This document shows, one piece after another, positions 36,061-47,799 of a stretch of DNA of 64,000 nucleotides. The notes beneath the pieces were generated by a model. The model had not been told where the DNA came from and searched no databases. It saw only the letters and a list, made by a program, of their open reading frames with translations. The stretch comes from Cadophora sp. MPI-SDFR-AT-0126. Its lineage: Eukaryota > Ascomycota > Leotiomycetes > Helotiales > Ploettnerulaceae. Numbering within the stretch: position 1 is the first letter of the stretch; each line of letters opens with the position of its first letter. The stretch covers positions 3,224,001-3,288,000 of the forward strand of contig JAGMVK010000001.1 of assembly GCA_020747065.1 (NCBI GenBank), given 5' to 3'. Position numbers and translations under genes: made by a program.

Positions 36061-36449
36061 TTTTTACACGATGCGGTAGCGATAGGCTTGCGCACGAGTC
36101 CAGATCTTCAGATCCATTGGGCAGACTGTTAAGAGATCCCTCACCTTTGTCATCATAACATTGCCGAAAATGAAGCAGATTAAGGGAGCCCGGCATCAAT
36201 ATCACAGGCGTTCCTATGAGATGTGGTCTGCCGAATATCCTCGTCTTTTGAGGAAAACCTGCTTTAGGATCTGATCCGGATTGCGCATCATCAATGCCAT
36301 GCAGGCATCTCCTCAACCACAACATGTCGTATAGGACAGTGCTTAGTGGCCAAGCTGAGATTGGGAAGCAGGCTCAGTACATTGGATGCAGGTTAGTGAC
36401 TTTGAGGCCATTTACGACTGTCCGAATCCAGGCTAGCTGCTACCTGACG
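36061..36449. other. Intergenic between BTB 3 and BTB relic
   Basis: No gene. I checked the minus strand for the missing C-terminal part of the adjacent BTB relic and did not find it. Confidence 0.45.
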
Positions 36450-37050
36450 TGAGTCAGCTGGTGCTTTGCAGCATTCTCTAAATTGCCATCTTCGAGCCAG
36501 CGTATACTCAAAATATCCGGAAAGTGGTATTTATCGGCCAGCATGGAAACTTTCTGTCACTTCTTGAGATACAAATACTACAGGGATGAGTCTCGAAAGG
36601 CCATGGATGATATTGAGCTGTATTCCATGCGTTTCAGGGTTGTTCTTGGGCAATTGCACTGCTACTCTACCTGCGCTTTGTAGCTCTAATCCTTCATGCA
36701 TGTTACTTTGCAGCACTGCTTGTAAGACTAGACTAGCGAGTATCAAATGTCGACTCGAGACAGGCATTTCCAACTCTCTCCGTGGTATTGTATGTGATCC
36801 TGTACTTGATCCTCACCAGGGATCACATCTGATATTACATCTGACATTTTGTTTGAATCCTGCCCAGCAAGAGAGCTGCCTGAGTTGGCCCGTGGCTTAA
36901 AACTACTAGGCGAGCTAGGAGGTAATATGTTATTCACCAAGGTAATTACGAGTGTATCCGCAAAAATTCTTGACAGTGTACTTGCCCATGCCATGGTTTG
37001 TTGGCTGTCGAGCGGAAAAAGAGTTGGCGATCTGGAGCGAAAGGTGATCC
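36450..37050 (-). pseudogene. Decayed BTB-array member
   Basis: Minus-strand relic of the same family. At about 37045-36995 a frame reads FAPDRQLFFRSTAN, matching the FDxDGDLhhRL start of its paralogues. At 36773-36531 another frame reads MPVSSRHLILASLVLQAV, then VAVQLPKNNPETHG and NIIHGLSRLIP, the BTB fold. At about 36541 the frame shifts again to LADKYHFPDILSIRWLED, matching the DKYxxLE block. Stops separate these pieces, the acidic linker is scrambled, and the helical and C-terminal parts are absent. It is therefore broken by at least two frameshifts and a 3' truncation. It is opposite in orientation to copies 1-3, so it was not a simple fourth tandem copy. Confidence 0.75.
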
Positions 37051-37906
37051 GTGCCATTATTTTTTTTGAGACACTATCGCAGTCGCTCTTTTCCACGCAA
37101 GATATGTCATTTGTTGTCGTACAAGTACAATGCTCAGTTGTGTTGTCAACTGATAGTCTCGGCGTATCTAGGCTTTCGCAGACTTGTCGCACACTGACAA
37201 ATATTCTCCCAATTTCCCTTGGGATTCATTAGCTGACAATAAAGGACGTTTGAGCCTACGTTTCTGTTATACTCTGAGATATGGGTTCAGAATGATCTCA
37301 CCTTCCGGAGAATTTATGGAAGCCATGAGATCAGAGAGGGCTTTCTTGTGATCGGACTTAGTCGCGGTCGTTTGGTTCTAAACTCGCTTAGCGCAGTCGG
37401 GACCATGTCTAAATGTTTACCCTGACCAGATTCGCTTGATCCTGACTTCTGATCTTGGTCAAATACCTTACTAAGATGCTTCCTGAAGCTGGTACCGATC
37501 ACTCTGTTCTTCTTTATATTCCAGATTAACCGCTGTTGTAGTATTGCAACCGCCCACAAAGACTTGACACCGAACCACGCATCTTCCAGATATGTCATAC
37601 TTTATTTGTGGGACTTCTCTTACCATATACATATCCAAGTCTCATCAAATCATTCCGTTGTCCCTTTAAACAAGAAGACTTCCGCAGTGTCTTCCGAACC
37701 TTACTAAACTCTCCATGCTGATGAATCGCAAGTCTATGACGCACGTGAGACGCATGGTTGGTAATCAGCATCATCTTCATGATGATGCCTTCAAAGCAAG
37801 CCACTCTTTGACTTTTGATTATGATTTTGTATGATTTGTATTATCTTGAGACGTTCGAATAATACGAAAATAATCGCCAGACGTTGGCTTTCTCACTTGG
37901 AACAAA
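37051..37906. other. Intergenic upstream of the bZIP gene
   Basis: No gene supported. Open frames on both strands are short and without domains; the last few hundred bases hold the bZIP promoter. Confidence 0.45.
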
Positions 37907-39367
37907 ATGACCAGACAACCCACCACCACCAACCAAAAACGACGCGGCCGTCCCCTTAAAGACCCGTCCGATGCTTCTACAGACGTAAGTACCATTCCAT
38001 CTCACCTAATCCCATCTCCCCGAAACCCCATCAGTGCAAACACCCTATCTAATTCATCACAGCTCCAACGCGCACGTGTTCGCCGTGCCCAAAAAGCTTT
38101 CCGTACTCGGAAAGAGCAACATGTCGCGAATCTAGAAGAGAAATGTAAAACTCTAGAAAGTGTAGTGGAGGCGATGACGAATGAGTTTATTCGGTTTAGT
38201 GATGGATTGTTGGGGGTTGGTGAGATGGGAAGTGGAGATGTCGATGCTTATGTGAAGCGGGAATTGAGGGGGACCATGGAAAGGTTTTTGGAGCTGGGGA
38301 GGAGGGCTGGTAGGGAACCTGGTGAGGAAGAGGGAGATGCAGGTGGGGATGAGCAGCAGCAGCAGGAGATTTTGTCGGCAGCAAAAGAGGATGTGAATAC
38401 AGGTATCAACGAGGTGGCGAGGACTTACAGGTCTGACTTTGACCTTTCAAAACCAAGTGGAGGTAGAGAACAAGAGTCCAACTTTTTCAGCGATTCTTCA
38501 ATCTCAATCCTACCACCGTCAAACTCAGCAGCAGGTTTCTACTCACAGACCACCGCCATCTCCTTCCCAGCAGCATCCTTCCACGCCCCTCAACAAAACG
38601 CAAACCCGTACCTAAACAATATCTGGACTATCCCTCCAGCCTCTCCATCAGACTCCTCCGCGATTCCCTACATCCTCGCAGGCCGCGACTCCTTCGCCGC
38701 CCGTCTCTACTTCAGCATGATCTCCTCTGCTGTCCATTCCCTCCGCGGCAACCAGCCCCCCACCCTCGCACAATCCTTCTTCCGCTACAAATGCCATTAC
38801 GTCTCACCCATTCGAATCCAAAAGGTGGTCGACGGCGTGCTAAATATGCTCCTCCACGGAACGAGCCAAGTGAGGGCGCCGACTGGAGGAGTGCTGAGTT
38901 TTGGACTTGGAGAAGAGGAGTTTAGTGGTGATGATGACGAGATGAGAGTCAAGCGAGCTATTTTGAGCGAGGTTGAGCAGAGGGGTGAAAAAGAGGATGA
39001 GTTTCTGGCGACGTGGGGTGTGGAGAGGTATTTGAGGACGAAGTGGAGGTTGGCGGTTGATTCGAACACGGTGAGAGTTAAGCCTAGAGCGGTAGTTTCC
39101 GAAGAATGCGTGAATATTGTGAGTGACTTTGGGCACATGGGTGCTGTGGGGTGGGAAGTGTTGGAGAGCGGCGGTGGCGTGGTGATGGGTGCTCCGACGA
39201 TAATTCCGGGTTTTGAACATATTTCGCAGAAGATTTGGGACGCGGGGACTTTGGTGGAGAGGTTATTGGATGTGGCTGTTACGATTGGCGAGGGGCCGAG
39301 ATGGCATTATAAACAAATCGATTCGGTCGTCGAAGCTTTTCTGGTCGAAAATGGGTCGAGGAACTGA
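37907..39367 (+). CDS. bZIP transcription factor (AP-1/Pap1-like basic region)
   Basis: Nuclear DNA-binding regulator. Exons 37907-37984 and 38063-39367 give 460 aa. The N-terminus has a basic RRGRP hook typical of this fungal class. The basic region is RARVRRAQKAFRTRKEQH (residues ~29-46), then a leucine-zipper-like heptad stretch (VANLEEKCKTLESVVEAM). An acidic/Gln stretch follows. The C-terminal half (YFSMISSAVHSLRG, FRYKCHYVSPIRIQKVV) is conserved in ascomycete bZIPs of unknown target. The intron (GTAAGT...CACAG, 78 nt) is a multiple of three and has no stop, so retention would insert 26 residues between the hook and the basic region. It sits inside the BTB array but belongs to a different family. 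Confidence 0.88.
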   Translation: MTRQPTTTNQKRRGRPLKDPSDASTDVSTIPSHLIPSPRNPISANTLSNSSQLQRARVRRAQKAFRTRKEQHVANLEEKCKTLESVVEAMTNEFIRFSDGLLGVGEMGSGDVDAYVKRELRGTMERFLELGRRAGREPGEEEGDAGGDEQQQQEILSAAKEDVNTGINEVARTYRSDFDLSKPSGGREQESNFFSDSSISILPPSNSAAGFYSQTTAISFPAASFHAPQQNANPYLNNIWTIPPASPSDSSAIPYILAGRDSFAARLYFSMISSAVHSLRGNQPPTLAQSFFRYKCHYVSPIRIQKVVDGVLNMLLHGTSQVRAPTGGVLSFGLGEEEFSGDDDEMRVKRAILSEVEQRGEKEDEFLATWGVERYLRTKWRLAVDSNTVRVKPRAVVSEECVNIVSDFGHMGAVGWEVLESGGGVVMGAPTIIPGFEHISQKIWDAGTLVERLLDVAVTIGEGPRWHYKQIDSVVEAFLVENGSRN

Positions 39368-42066
39368 TTGAATAGTAAAACTTCCCCACAAAACATCACC
39401 GACATCAACAACAAAAAAAAAGGCAAAGAAGAGCTAGAGGTTATTGAAAAGAAAACTAGAGGGCCTATTATGGTCAGCCTGCCAACCAGAACATAAGCCG
39501 AAATGTATATGTCTTCATTGGAGGCTGAATGGAAAGCAACGAGAGATCTTCCACCGTTTCAACATCTTCTACAATAGTCAATCGAAAGAGCTGATATGAA
39601 TCGAATGATCGAATGAATCGGACTCCAGCAGAATAGGCTCGTTATTTTGAAGTATGTCCTTTGCTTCGTATAGAATATAGCAGACCTTGTTGTCTTTTGA
39701 AAAAAAAAATATATATTAATGGACGTGAGAACACAAAAATCAATCGAATAGCAAATGATGAACGATTAGAAAAACTTTGGACTATATAAATTGGCGACAA
39801 ATGCAATGCCATGAGAAATTTTGATGGCTTTGAATTGGTACCAGGATTTGGACATGGTAGACAAAGAACCCAGGAACTCGGTGTCGCAGGTTCCAGCATG
39901 CGGCGCGGAAAACAGATAAAAGAGGCCAGCTCGAACCATGAGAATTTTCCAGGAAGAATGATATCTGTAGGCGGACCGCAGCCTTTATTTTGGGCTAAAG
40001 ATTATAGACAATATTGGCAATGGTGAGAAGAAGCCGAAGATCGTGTATAAACCCAAATATTGATGGAGAAATTGCCCCAGAACATATTCTCGAGCCTGCA
40101 AGCGTTACTAAACCAGCTAGATAATCGACGAAAGAATAGTGAAGGAGATACCAATTGATAGCAACATAAAAACCTCAGGGACGCGAAGGCCTGGACCTGC
40201 AGTTCCACAGGAACCAGAGTACCACCTTGTTGTCACCTCTCACAGAGCTGCTTCTTCCCTATGCTGTGACGAGTGGTGCATCGCACAGTACCCCTCACTG
40301 AGATTCGATCAAAGATGGGATGAATGGCTGTGTGTAGCTTTCGGGATGGGCACGTATCCACGTCTGTAAACTCCTTAGTGAGGGGTATTCGGCAGGATGA
40401 CCCCGCTCTGTAGTGCTCTGATCGAGAACGTTAGACCGAGTTCTGTACGGCCGGCCATAAAGACAAGAGTTTGCCAATATTCTTACCTGAGATTCTCGAG
40501 CGCCAGCTTGAGATCTTTGATGAAAAGTCTCAATGTTTCGATAGAATGGTGATCTGTTTCTAGAAAAGTCTTGAGTGTGGCGATTGAGCTATCAAACAAG
40601 ATCGAAGTGCGAAACTACCCCAGAATAAGTCAATAACCCGGGACGTCGCACAGGCATCACTTGGTGAGCTTGGAGTGCTTTACCATGGTTTTGGAAGTCG
40701 ATGAGACAATCGACGATGAGAATCGAGAAGACAAGAGTTTTGGCAGAAGGAGACAAAGCGTTGAATAACAAATTAGCGAATCAGTTGACAGAGAGTCCAA
40801 ACTTGAAAATTTCCCAAATACTATACGTAGGTTGCCAGCAGCAAGATCGGACCTGTGTTGAATCGATAACGAAGTTGGAAAGAAGAAGACAAGAAAGGAA
40901 TCCCTTAATATCTGAATATGGCAGAATTGAGTTCCAAAGCTTCTAAAATGCTCAAGGTTGCCTAGCCATTCCGTATCTCGCCGCATCTTTGTACCTGGAT
41001 TATCCACGCCGGCATCTTATCCGTCTGTTGTGAGGCTTCAGGTACATGAAGGATCCCCCAGACAAAGGGACATCGCTATCCTAACCGGGACGAGCCGGCA
41101 TCCCCACAGCATCGCAATCTAGAAATGGGCATTGATTAGCTGCATCCAGGGCCGTGAGAGGCTTAACAAAACCATAACTCGTCTTGGGCCATTTCTTTTG
41201 AAGCTGGTCCAGCTGAAAATATACTGGGTCTTGCGGCGTAGAAGACGGGCATTTATTCGAGAAGTGGACACACGCCAGAGAAATTCCGGGTAAAGCTGAA
41301 CTGCACCGCACACTTCCTTTGCGCATATGGAAGGTAGAATTGCCCAAGAAATCGGTGGTTTGGTGCTTCGTCCGCGAGTCTCACAATACTTCGGCCAAGA
41401 TACCACAGCGGGCCAGTCTCCATTTGTGGCCAGGTCCACTGAGAGGAGGGGCATCAGCTTATGGCCAGGATAAGCCTTCACATGTTATTACTCCACCAGG
41501 CGATTGATGATGCCCTCTTTCTGGAATTCATATCTTCAAGTCAAGTCGCCACAAACAGAGAGCTATGTGACCAGAGAGAAGAGGGGGGATCGATAATTCT
41601 CACCGCTGACTGGCTCACGGGTCCAATATCAGCCGTGTGAGCACGAGTCGAGATCCAGTGGTTGCGTGCCTTTTCCCCTCGCACCAAGTCTAGCCCTTGT
41701 AACGACGACACCAGCAGCCGCTGCCCTTGCCGTTAGCCCGCCAAGTACTCCACACCCAGCCAAGACGCTGGGCCGCCGTAGATATCTACTCAGCCTTGTT
41801 TCAACGCCATCATATTTCGCGCATACACTTACATCAACAACCTTCTTCGCTCTTTTGTCTTTTGGTTTATTTTTCATACTTGACGTAGAGATACTTCATC
41901 TGAGGGAACAGCAGGCCGAAGAGAGTGTCGTCGTCGCGAGAGCCGGTTGTCGTTCGCTTCTATCCTGTCCCGCCTCTGACTGGTTGCTGCGCCACCATAC
42001 CTAGAACCTAGACGTCGAAGTCGCACCAAGACGCGACTTGCGAATTCGAGGATATTCGATTCTTCC
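39368..42066. other. Gene-free 2.7 kb
   Basis: 3' flank of the bZIP gene, then sequence with no supported gene. Minus-strand frames at about 41.08-41.48 kb include a Cys-containing 88-codon stretch (TALDAANQCPFLDCDAVG) that looks protein-like, but I cannot assign it or find partner exons. The right end is the promoter of BTB 4. Confidence 0.45.
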
Positions 42067-43196
42067 ATGATGGCTTCGAACATGCACGTTTTCGATCCGG
42101 CTGGAGATATGACCTTCATTTTGCAAAGTATGGTGGTGAAAGAGCCCAGGAAGAGTAGTTCGTTATTGTATGTGAATCGGTGGTCGTGTGACTATCCCTC
42201 GGGGTAAATGTCGAGTGTAAACGTTGACGATCTCCAGATCATATAGAAGTTCGACAAGAAAACTTACCAAGATTTACATGCGTGTTTCCAGCAAGCGATT
42301 GATGATAGCCAGCCCAGTCTTCAGAGCGATGCTCAAGCACTGCTTCGTGGAGGGAATGACTCTTCGTGCCACCGGAAAGGTTGAGATTCCACTACCAGAC
42401 GACGATCCAATAGCTTTCGCCTTGTTGATGGATGTTATTCATGGGACGAAAGGAAGAGCGCCTCCTCACATGGATACTCTGTTCTTGACCACTCTTGCAA
42501 TCTTAATCGATAAATACCGGCTCCAGCAGTATTTTGCGACGTCATCAGACGTATGGGTCGATTCGTTGCGGGATGAGATCCCTAAAACACTGACACCGGA
42601 TTTGCTTCACTGGCTATGTATATCCTGGGTGTTTCGCAGGCCAATAGAATTCAACATGGTGACGCGAATTGCTGAGAGGGAGAGTCTTGGGCAGGACCTA
42701 GACACCTATTCCCAAGCTCTGAATGCGAACCTTCCTATCCCACAGAGAGTAATAGGTATGTAACAAGTTTGACTTAGCCGTGCAATGGTTAGCTGATATG
42801 GGTCCAGAGACCATTCTGTCAAGGAGAATAAAAGCTATTCGGAATTGTTTTGATATCATCGGACGGTATATCGATATGCTGCAGCTTTCAGCCCCACGAT
42901 GTACCTCGAGTCGAAATGAATCGCACAGGTATACTTGCAACAATGTCCTTCTTGGCTCACTCCTGGAGAGCTCGACAAGTTTGGGCCTGTGGCCACCACC
43001 AGACGTACCATATCGAGACCTGAACTTCAAATTTGTCGCCCATGAAGTGATGCAGATTAAAGTTGTATCGTTCTGCAGTAAGATGGGATTCACCAACCAA
43101 CCTTCCGGATCCCATGGAGTAAAGGCAGAGATTGGAGCGGCTATAGGCAAGGTGAAGACGAGATTTTCTGGGCTTCATCTCAAAGATTTCGATTAG
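42067..43196 (+). CDS. BTB/POZ-domain protein, array member 4
   Basis: Three exons, 42067-42203, 42247-42755 and 42808-43196, give 344 aa. Exon 1 carries MHVFDPAGDMTFILQS, the family N-terminal motif with the second acidic position changed to Ala. The 43-nt intron 1 (GTAAAT...CATATAG, phase 2) precedes MRVSSKRLMIASPVFRAM. The BTB fold spans about 57-145 and includes VEIPLPDDDPIAFALLMDVI and ILIDKYRLQQ. LLHWLCISWVFRRPIEF and LPIPQRVIG precede intron 2, phase 1 at the conserved site. The C-terminal domain reads CNNVLLGSLLESSTSLG, PPPDVPYRD, VVSFC, ending GLHLKDFD. The linker is much shorter than in copies 1-3. Its closest relative in structure is copy 5, which has the same two introns. Confidence 0.85.
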
Positions 43197-43641
43197 CACC
43201 ACGAGAGGGAGATGTACAGTTGTCACAGTCCCTGAAGCGATAATTGTCGCACAATATGGCATGAATGGCATTGTAAATATGCATGGAGGCGGAAGCGAGC
43301 TACTGAAGATCAGCCACTTGCCATCGGCGTTGAGGAGAACTAGAAGGAGAAGGACGCAAAGCTGATCCGGCTAATTGAAGTTGAACTCACAAAAGATGAG
43401 ATCTTCAACGTGGAGAAAGCTGGACGCGAAGAGCCTTGCGGCGTTAGGACGTAACACAGAAGAAATAGCTCTCTAAAATGAGAAATTTCCATCCTCACTT
43501 CCCTTCCATAAACACCGAATGTCTCAATTATTCTCGCCAGGTACTACATTCTTTTGGTAATCCTCTAGATTCAGCCCCCTTATATCCGCAATAATTTCAC
43601 GAAAAGGCGGTCTTCTGATGCTATGGCTTTTAAATCTGCAA
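43197..43641. other. Convergent intergenic between BTB 4 and BTB 5
   Basis: About 445 bp shared by the 3' ends of two facing paralogues. No gene; I saw no long inverted repeat that would mark a recent inverted duplication. Confidence 0.5.
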
Positions 43642-44735
43642 TCAGAAACTTGCCGAGCCGCACAAGGAGAATATTTTTAGGGAACCAATTTGTCTCTTCA
43701 GGCTGTAAATGGAGAAGGTATACGGTGCTCCAGGATTTGGCCACGCTGATAGACGAGTGGAGACGCTTTGTATCATGCTGCCTAGTACCATGGCATCACA
43801 TTGGCGGTTCTTCTTGGCGTCGTTACTGGACTGGCAGATTGCTGATTTGCCGTACTTGATGGGAGATGTGTACATCTGAATTTGCTCTTCCACATGCGAA
43901 TAGAGTTTGGTAATGATCTCTTCTTGGATACTTCGTATCGTGTCTAGAAACATCAGTCGATATGTCCCGTCCCGACTCACGGGTTGGGCCCATACCCAGA
44001 ACAGAAATTGGCAGGGGAAGAACCTGATCTGTGCCAGGAACCCTGGTCTCGACCTCGGATTCGCACGATATTTTATTCTTGATCAAGTTCTTGGTGGCAG
44101 TTTTGAATTTGACAGGGTTTCGGAAAACCCAGGATATGGTGAGCCACATAAGCTGGATGCTGAGATCTGATGCTTCGTCAAATGCCGTCATGAAGTCGTC
44201 GAACTCATCCTTGAAAGAGTCGATCCAGATATCAGAATAAACTTCGGATACTTCTTGAAGCAAATATTTGTCAACTGCAATCGCAAGGAGTGCAAGCAGC
44301 GTCATCGATACTTCACGAGGCACACGTCGGCTCCTCCCATGAATGATATCTAGGAGGATCGTCATGTCAGCTGAATCATCACCAGGCAGTGGTATCTCCA
44401 CCTTGCCATGCGCTCGGAGCGCTTCACCTTCTGCGAATCCGTGAGCTATCATGGCTTTAAAGACTGGACTTGCCATTGCCAGATGCTTGCTGGACACTTG
44501 CATGCGAATATTTGGACTTTCTGAGGCTGTCTGCCTAAGAAATAGGTCAGATGTTTGCCCAAAGGTGAAAAGGGGCTTTCGAATCTTACCCGTGTGACAC
44601 GCTCAACTTGGCCCTCTTTCGAGCAGGTTCTTCATTCTTAGTTGTCCCTATAGTTTCTGCCTGGGATTTTGGAAGGATCAAGATCAGATCACCGTCTGGG
44701 TCGAAGATCAAGGTATCAGACGCCATTGAGGCCAT
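43642..44735 (-). CDS. BTB/POZ-domain protein, array member 5
   Basis: Three exons, 44735-44590, 44534-43996 and 43943-43642, give 328 aa. It starts MASMASDTLIFDPDGDLILI; a second in-frame ATG at 44726 is possible. Intron 1 (55 nt, phase 2) falls in the linker, as in copy 4. The BTB fold at about 60-150 reads MQVSSKHLAMASPVFKAM, VEIPLPGDDSADMTILLDII and AVDKYLLQE. Then MWLTISWVFRNPVKF and LPLPISVLG precede the phase-1 conserved intron (52 nt). The C-terminal domain has CDAMVLGSMIQSV, PNPGAPYTF and IFSLCG but stops early, lacking the final GLxLxDF segment. It faces copy 4 tail-to-tail. Function unknown. Confidence 0.85.
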
Positions 44736-45942
44736 TGGACCTGGACTCAAACTCTGATGAGGTCAATGTAGCCAGAGAGGCCTGACTCTCCAGTGGTGGA
44801 GACTTGCTTGTTCAAGTTTAGATGTTCAGGACAGAAGGGAAGGTGGCTTGCAAGAGAAAAGGGCGTGAATGAGGCACTCGGCACTAGTCCCGATGTGGTA
44901 GATTGACAAAGGCTTCTAATCGAGGGAAAAACCAAATGAGATAGGAAAGCGCGCTTCACCACGGGTGAGTAACATGCAGAAATCCTAATATTGTATACGA
45001 GAGAATTGCAACAAATCACAGTCTGTTCATCAAGAACGGGAATGCATCTAAGCAATTTCAAGTCCTGTATCTGTGAGCGGAGGGAAGAGATTGGTCTCGG
45101 CAATGTTGCATTGTTTACATCGCCTAGTCTACCCATCATCTGTTTGGGAATCTCACCAAGCGAACATTCTTGCTAAGTTTAACCAGAATTTCTCTTTATC
45201 TCAGAGTCCATACTGTTCTTCAGAGCAAGTTGTGGAATCCTGAATCAACCTCTAAGCTCGCCAGGGAGGCCGCTGAACATCCGCAATGGCAATATTCTCT
45301 TCAGACAAGTCCAGTATGCGATTTAGAACTCGATAAGAAAGTGGTCATAATTAGCAGTTGATACAGTGTGAAAACCTTCAAGAGAGATGAAGACATCAAA
45401 TGTATCAGATGTCAACGGTTCTCCATGTGGATTCGCGAGGGCTGAAACTCGCTTACACGAAAACAAAACAATGAAATTTCCAGAACTTGAGGAATACATC
45501 AAGCCGAAGAAAAAGATAATCTACGATGATAAGACCCTACGTATTATCAATTGCGCTGTTATGGTCACTTTCCGAAGCTGCACGGCCTCAGCTCGAGTCG
45601 TTGCCTAGGTAGGGAATTCCTTGAGCACGCCATTCAGAATGCTTGGTTCCTGCAAAAGCATTCATTTTTGCGGCTCGTAATTGTTCAACAGTAATCTATC
45701 GTTGATGCGGATCTATCGGGGATTCGTACAAGCAAACAAAAAATATTCCTTCTCGAGATGGACTAGGAGGATTCAGAATTTGTTTATCAGATGGAGTCAC
45801 GTGCAGACCGGCAGCTGGCGCTAGCCACCTCAAGCTTAGCCTAGCCTTGTGAAGGGACTTTTTTTTCGATGCGAACAACGTTTTGAAGCTTCGTTTCTAC
45901 AGCCTGCCTGTGGTCCATTGTACGGCATCACACGACTGCAAA
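44736..45942. promoter_or_regulatory. Divergent intergenic region (BTB 5 / UTP15)
   Basis: About 1.2 kb between divergent start codons. No gene supported; open frames at 44991-45176 and 45387-45608 have no domain. The promoters of both genes should be here, but I could not assign sites. Confidence 0.4.
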
Positions 45943-47559
45943 ATGTCGCATCCAGTTCAGAAGCTTCAACCTTCGAAGTTCCCCACTGGACCGTCGCCAA
46001 TTACACCCGACCAACGGTACTGGAAGAGCTTTAAGCATTCGCAAAGCCTGCCATGCCAGTCGCCAGTCACTCATATTTCCTTTCCACCGCCCTCCCGGAA
46101 TCCTTTGCAGCCATCGAACAATGATTCCTTTGTGGTCACTGCAGGCACAAGAGTGCAGATTTATTCGATACAGACTCGAAAACTGATCAAGACAATCACC
46201 CGCTTTTCGGATATCGCGCACAGCGCAGAAATCAGAAGGGATGGCCGTGTTATGGTTGCTGGAGACGATTCTGGCAGGATACAAGTATTTGATATGAAGG
46301 AAAGAGCTATTCTGAAGACATGGGATGAGCACAAGCAACCTGTCTGGGCAACGAAGTTCTCGCCGACCGAGATGACAACGTTGATGAGCGCAAGTGACGA
46401 TCGCACAGTCAGATTGTGGGATCTCCCGAGCCAAGAGAGCACGGTAAAGTTTATTGGACATTCAGACTATGTCAGAAGTGGATGTTTCTTGCCAGGTACA
46501 ATGTCAAATACGTTGGTGACGGGAAGTTACGATGCGACAGTCCGGCTTTGGGATCCTAGGATAGCAACAAAAGCTGCCATGACCTTCAAGCATGCCGCAC
46601 CAATTGAAGCAGTCCTTCCAATGCCCTCTGGAACAACAATCCTGGCCGCAGCCGACAATCAGATCTCCGTTCTGGACCTCGTTGCTGGAAAGCCCTTGCA
46701 GCTACTCAAGAACCACCAAAAGACAGTGACTTCTCTCTGCCTAGCTTCGAATGGGACAAGACTTGTTAGTGGGGGACTCGACGGACATGTCAAGATCTTT
46801 GAAACTTCACAGTGGAATATTGTTGCTGGGTCCAAATACAATTCACCGGTTCTTTCTGTCAACGTCATTGCATCCGGAGCCAGCCAGGAAGATAGACTTC
46901 TTGCAGTCGGAATGCAGTCTGGAGAGCTCTCAGTAAAGACCCGCTTGAGGGGAAAGGAGCAAGCAGAGGAGCGACACAAGAAGAAGGAAATGGAAGCACT
47001 TCTTGAAGGAACCCTAGATGCTTATGATGCGAAGAACAAGAAGAGGAAGAGGGCGGAGGCGATGACGAAGTTGAATAAGGAGGCGCAGAAAACGGGACCA
47101 ACGACAGACTCGGCGATACAAAAGATCAACGTCGATGTTGCGAGGAGAGCAGCCCCGGAAACCGTTTGGGAGCGAGACTTACGCCAAGGAAGATATGCGC
47201 ATGCTCTAGACGCCGTGTTGGACCAACGAAAGCAAACTTCCGCAAAGGTGTTTGATGTTTTGCAAGAGTTGAGATACCGGAATGCGCTGAAAATCGCGCT
47301 CGAAGACAGGGATGAGACGACGGTGGTGCCGATTTTCAAATGGGTCAGCAAGTATCTTGCATATCCACAATACTCTAGGGTCATCCACGAAGTAGCGGAT
47401 TTGCTCATTGATCTCTATCGGGAAAGAGTCCTCGAGTCGGAAGCAATTGAGAAGAGCTTCAAGGCACTGCACAGGAGCGTCAATAACGAGGCGGAGACTA
47501 TCCAGCAGATGATTCAAACGCAAGGCATGCTGAAGCTATTGCTAACTCCCAGGCCGTAA
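45943..47559 (+). CDS. UTP15: U3 snoRNP protein Utp15 (small-subunit processome)
   Basis: Nucleolar WD40 protein of the t-UTP/UtpA complex, needed for pre-18S rRNA processing. A single exon of 538 aa. The start at MSHPVQKLQPSKFP is chosen over an in-frame upstream codon at 45883 because it matches the conserved beginning before QRYWKSFKHS. WD repeats include VMVAGDDSGRIQVFD, LMSASDDRTVRLWDL, LVTGSYDATVRLWD, ILAAADNQISVLDL and LVSGGLDGHVKIFE. A Lys/Glu-rich linker with KKRKRAEA (nuclear signal) leads to the UTP15 C-terminal domain (LRQGRYAHALDAVLDQ, RNALKIALEDRDE, ISK-like WVSKYL, DLLIDLY). A conserved housekeeping gene embedded in the BTB array. No introns seen. Confidence 0.95.
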   Translation: MSHPVQKLQPSKFPTGPSPITPDQRYWKSFKHSQSLPCQSPVTHISFPPPSRNPLQPSNNDSFVVTAGTRVQIYSIQTRKLIKTITRFSDIAHSAEIRRDGRVMVAGDDSGRIQVFDMKERAILKTWDEHKQPVWATKFSPTEMTTLMSASDDRTVRLWDLPSQESTVKFIGHSDYVRSGCFLPGTMSNTLVTGSYDATVRLWDPRIATKAAMTFKHAAPIEAVLPMPSGTTILAAADNQISVLDLVAGKPLQLLKNHQKTVTSLCLASNGTRLVSGGLDGHVKIFETSQWNIVAGSKYNSPVLSVNVIASGASQEDRLLAVGMQSGELSVKTRLRGKEQAEERHKKKEMEALLEGTLDAYDAKNKKRKRAEAMTKLNKEAQKTGPTTDSAIQKINVDVARRAAPETVWERDLRQGRYAHALDAVLDQRKQTSAKVFDVLQELRYRNALKIALEDRDETTVVPIFKWVSKYLAYPQYSRVIHEVADLLIDLYRERVLESEAIEKSFKALHRSVNNEAETIQQMIQTQGMLKLLLTPRP

Positions 47560-47799
47560 GATAAGGTATCTGTGGATTTTTGTATGTTGCATAGCATTGG
47601 CGTTTAGGAGAGGCGTTGTGAAGGTTCAAAAATGGCACAGGGCTAATTTGGAGTGAAATCATATACCCCACGATTTACCCCACATGTCGTTGTCGGCTCT
47701 CAAAATCTGGCGTGCCAGTGACTTCAAAACATCAATTTCCAACTAGAACTCGTTCCCTATCAAGCACGTTGCTTCACAATGGCGGACACGGAAGCTCCT

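Noticed and set aside
41081..41481. Cys-containing minus-strand frames that look protein-like
   Set aside because: I could not recognise a family, find an ATG-led model or join exons, so it is only mentioned in the intergenic note.
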